DNA of 64,000 nt from NCBI GenBank assembly GCA_947179155.2, contig OX359276.1:40684192-40748191 (forward strand), given 5' to 3'. The notes beneath the pieces were generated by a model that had not been told where the DNA came from, did no database searches, and worked only from the letters and a program-made list of their open reading frames with translations. Of this stretch, positions 61,440 through 64,000 are shown in pieces (within the stretch, counting starts at the first letter, position 1; the number at the start of each line of letters is the position of its first letter). This DNA comes from Hedera helix (taxonomy: Eukaryota; Streptophyta; Magnoliopsida; Apiales; Araliaceae). The position numbers were made by a program, and so were the translations under genes.

Positions 61440-63399
61440 ACGGACCACCTTCAGTTGTGAACGAGAGGAGGAGCTCCACCAATTTCGTCATGGAGTTGTA
61501 TGAAGTACCACCTTCACTCGGGCATACGTTAATTTTATCCTTCTTTTCAACAGCTCTCTGCCTCATTTCCTCCCTTTCATTATCCACCAAAACTCTTCTT
61601 ATGGCCGTCTCCATTTCATTCCTGTCGAGTTCAGTCTCCAATTGAATGCCTACTTTCCATAAATAACTCAGGTACCTCTCATTCACCTTTTGGTCTGTTG
61701 AACGAGGCGAGCATATCATTAGAACCCCTTCACAAATACTCTCCAAGGTTGAGTTCCGACTGCATTATGTGCCAACACCTCCTTTTGGGGCACCCATTTC
61801 ACTATATGCCCTCTATCTCCAACTTCTTCTATAAAACCTACAGGCAATAGCTCTATCCATTCCGAGCCAAAAACTGAGCGAGGCCGAATCATCCACTAGA
61901 ACGGCTTTTTGCTGTTGGCTAGCCCCAATATGTTTCGAGTAACTCTTTCTCAGCCATGCTTGCTATGCTGCCAAAGCTTACCGAGATAGGAATTTGCTAG
62001 TGTAGCCAATGAAATGCAAGTGTTCCTCTTCCAGTGGACGAGGCTGGTGCTAATTTGTGCTAAGGACCAATTGGGAAGAATGGAACCTTGTAATTTTGCT
62101 GGAGCTGCATCAACGATGAATCCTCGAGATCTTTGGTGGTGTTCAAGATGACGGCTGGACTTTTTTCATATTGCTTGTATGCCAAAGAAGATTTAACGTC
62201 TCTTCCCAGGTTCTTGAATCGAAGGGGATAAAACTTGGGCACTAGCTCCAGCAATTTAGAATCTGCATATATAGTACAAAGGGAGATCAATTAAAGCAGA
62301 GAACATATATAGAGCCCAAGACCACCTATTCATTCTTTGATTTGGATTCTGTGAAGTTGTTACACCCTTGTAAGTTCGTAGCTTTCAGTTGCATTTGCTA
62401 TAACAGAAGTTGTATTCGCTATTCTTGAGCCTGCGATAACTGGATCTAATTGTGTGCCAAGATCCCACAAGATACATGATTAAAGAAAACTAGAAACCTA
62501 CGATCTCGAATGAAAATGACAATAATAATAAGAACAGGCTTTCAACACAAGATGACATACTTTCAAATTTATTGTTATTTCTCTCCTGGGCTTATATTTC
62601 TTGAATTATCTATAATCAATATTACTTAAGCATCTAGCTATAAGGTTTGTATACTACGGCTATGGAAAACAAAGAAACAAAACGGCTAGACATTAACTAT
62701 AAAACATATTTCATTTCTTAGTTATCTTTTATAACAAAATTTCTTGTTCATGTAGTCTTGATACCTAGTAGACGAGTTAAAAAATAAATATGTTACAGCA
62801 GACAATCAGTAGGCTTTTCTTATGTTTTCTAATTTCTCTTACTTAAATTATGAATTGTGTTTTGTTTTCTTTAGCCACTAATCTATATTCATAAACCATA
62901 GCTTTGTTTTATTGAGTACATGTCATATACCTTGAAAGGGAAGGTAACCTTCTTCTTGGAGTTGAGGCAGGGCACGATATACTTGCAAAAAAGAAGCAGA
63001 GGTTGTTCGCAAGACTATGCTTGGAATCTTCATATGACTAGTCACAGATTCTGCGAAGTACATGAGGGAATCATGAATGACGCCGAACAGCTGACCATTT
63101 GCCTACTGTTGCTCCAAGAACTCCTGCAGTGATGCTTTGCAGTTGTAATTGATTTGTTCTATATCGAAAAATTTAAAACCAAAGGTATCAGTGATAGATA
63201 AGTTGTCTGATAAGGCGAAAAAATCAAAATCATGATGGTTAGAAAGATTAGGAGGGTTGAATTTAGTATGTGCAATTGTAATCTCAAAGCCCTTGGAGTG
63301 AAGCAGAGACCCAAGCTGAAGCATTGGCGTGGTATGACCATGGAATGGAAACGGTACCAGAACTAATCGTCGAGGTTTTTGACTTCCTTGTCTTTCCAT
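61440..63399 (-). pseudogene. UGT76-like UDP-glycosyltransferase pseudogene, split by the Athila element
   Basis: Exon 1 runs 63399-62931 (start at MERQGSQ; LVLVPFPFHGHTTPMLQLG donor/acceptor loop; HTKFN), and exon 2 starts at 62262. The intron 62930-62263 has GT/AG ends and the usual UGT76 position. By family these enzymes transfer glucose to small hydrophobic acceptors in the cytosol. Damage: in-frame TAG at 63105-63103, TAG at 62062-62060 after FFPIGP, and several frameshifts. The PSPG donor-sugar box is deleted: WVPQKEVLAHNAVG runs straight into the NSTLESICEG part out of frame, so the HCGW core is missing. The C-terminal part (61746-61440, CSPRSTDQKV to LVELLLSF) is readable and is then cut by the element; the last codons are at 51090-51066. 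Confidence 0.92.
62263..62930 (-). other. Intron of the UGT pseudogene
   Basis: 668 bp between CAAG|GTATAT and GCAG|ATTC on the minus strand. AT-rich, with no inserted element recognised. Confidence 0.75.
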
Positions 63400-63510
63400 T
63401 TCACTTTTCTCTCCTCCTCTCTTTCTGCTTTGATTTCTCTTTTTGTTGATATATAGGAAAAGAGTTGTCAGTGTCAACACTTCTAGGAAACCTCTATCTA
63501 AAGAATTTGG

Positions 63511-63604
63511 ACATCATCACACATTTTATATAAGCCATTGTTTACGTAGTCGTTGATCACATCATCACACATTTTATATAAGCCATTGTTTACGTAGTCG
63601 TCGT
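63511..63604 (-). promoter_or_regulatory. 48 bp tandem duplication carrying a TATA-like box, upstream of the UGT pseudogene
   Basis: ACATCATCACACATTTTATA and the following text occur at 63511 and 63559. On the minus strand each copy has TTATATAAAAT, about 135 and 180 bases before the start codon, so the core promoter is doubled. Confidence 0.6.
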
Positions 63605-64000
63605 TGGTCGCTGTTTAATCTGCTAATGATAATTTAAGATTCTTGGAGTCGACAATTTCATGATATTAAATGGTTGATTTTTTGAATTATTGGTCCTCTT
63701 TGGCTAGATTGATACATTCAACAGTAGTGTTTTTGGTCTTAAAATTCCTTCCATGCCATCATCTACAATGTCAAATGCTGACATTATATGAGAAAGAGTC
63801 AAATGAATAAGTTGATCAATAGAAACTAATATATATCATTAGTCTTAAACGTGACAAATCATTTAATTAATTTGCTATAATAAACCATCAGCTCTGGAGA
63901 TGTGAGTATGGCTTTAACTGCTAGATTATTTTGTGAGAAATGGTCCAAGTTTTAAATGGATAAAGGCCTCAATTGTCAATAATTGCACAAATTAATTTCT
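63605..64000. other. Spacer to the window end
   Basis: AT-rich; probably the distal promoter of the UGT pseudogene. No feature is supported. Confidence 0.4.

Overview
The window is nuclear DNA from a flowering plant, most likely a eudicot. It has spliced genes with GT/AG introns, plant-specific families (PTAC16, dirigent, UGT76-type glycosyltransferase), very AT-rich spacers, and many plant-type LTR retrotransposons, a Helitron and small inverted-repeat elements. I cannot fix the species. No tRNA, rRNA, CRISPR or bacterial-type feature was seen.

Layout. 1-1596 is the 3' part of a long LTR carrying a ~70 bp tandem repeat. 1597-6370 is repeat-rich: an array of AT hairpins, a ~530 bp perfect-looking foldback, a doubtful short gene on the minus strand (MGCC protein) and a hAT-like MITE. 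6979-11682 is a complete 13-exon gene for a PWI-domain, SR-rich splicing factor (SRRM1-like). 11683-17170 is gene-free. 17247-20293 is a complete five-exon PTAC16 gene. 22474-24226 holds a broken 5' copy and then one intact, intronless dirigent gene; a third, decayed dirigent copy lies at 36179-36890. Between them sit a solo LTR of the window-edge family (25295-28315, with target duplication and an empty-site paralogue), a Helitron (28956-31323) that carries a 1.25 kb AAT array, a hAT-like element and a probable second solo LTR.

38541-46440 is a whole Ty1/copia element (544 bp LTRs, 5 bp target duplication) with one nonsense codon in pol. 46446-51065 is AT-rich and repetitive. 51091-61439 is a whole, very young Ty3/gypsy element of Athila type (1712 bp LTRs differing at only six sites, 5 bp target duplication). 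It is inserted into a UGT76-like pseudogene on the minus strand: most of that pseudogene is at 61440-63399, and its last few codons and stop lie on the far side of the element at 51066-51090.

The host genes do not form an operon or pathway cluster. PTAC16 acts in chloroplast nucleoids, the PWI/SR protein in the nucleus, and the dirigent and UGT copies belong to specialised-metabolism families that often occur as local duplicates. The most interesting material is structural: hairpins with compensatory changes in the Athila 3' region, a GC-rich palindrome shared by unrelated retroelements, a G-box-like cluster in the copia leader, repeated hairpins in the copia 3' region, and a young Athila copy that nevertheless carries four in-frame stops. 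I found no convincing new multi-gene system.
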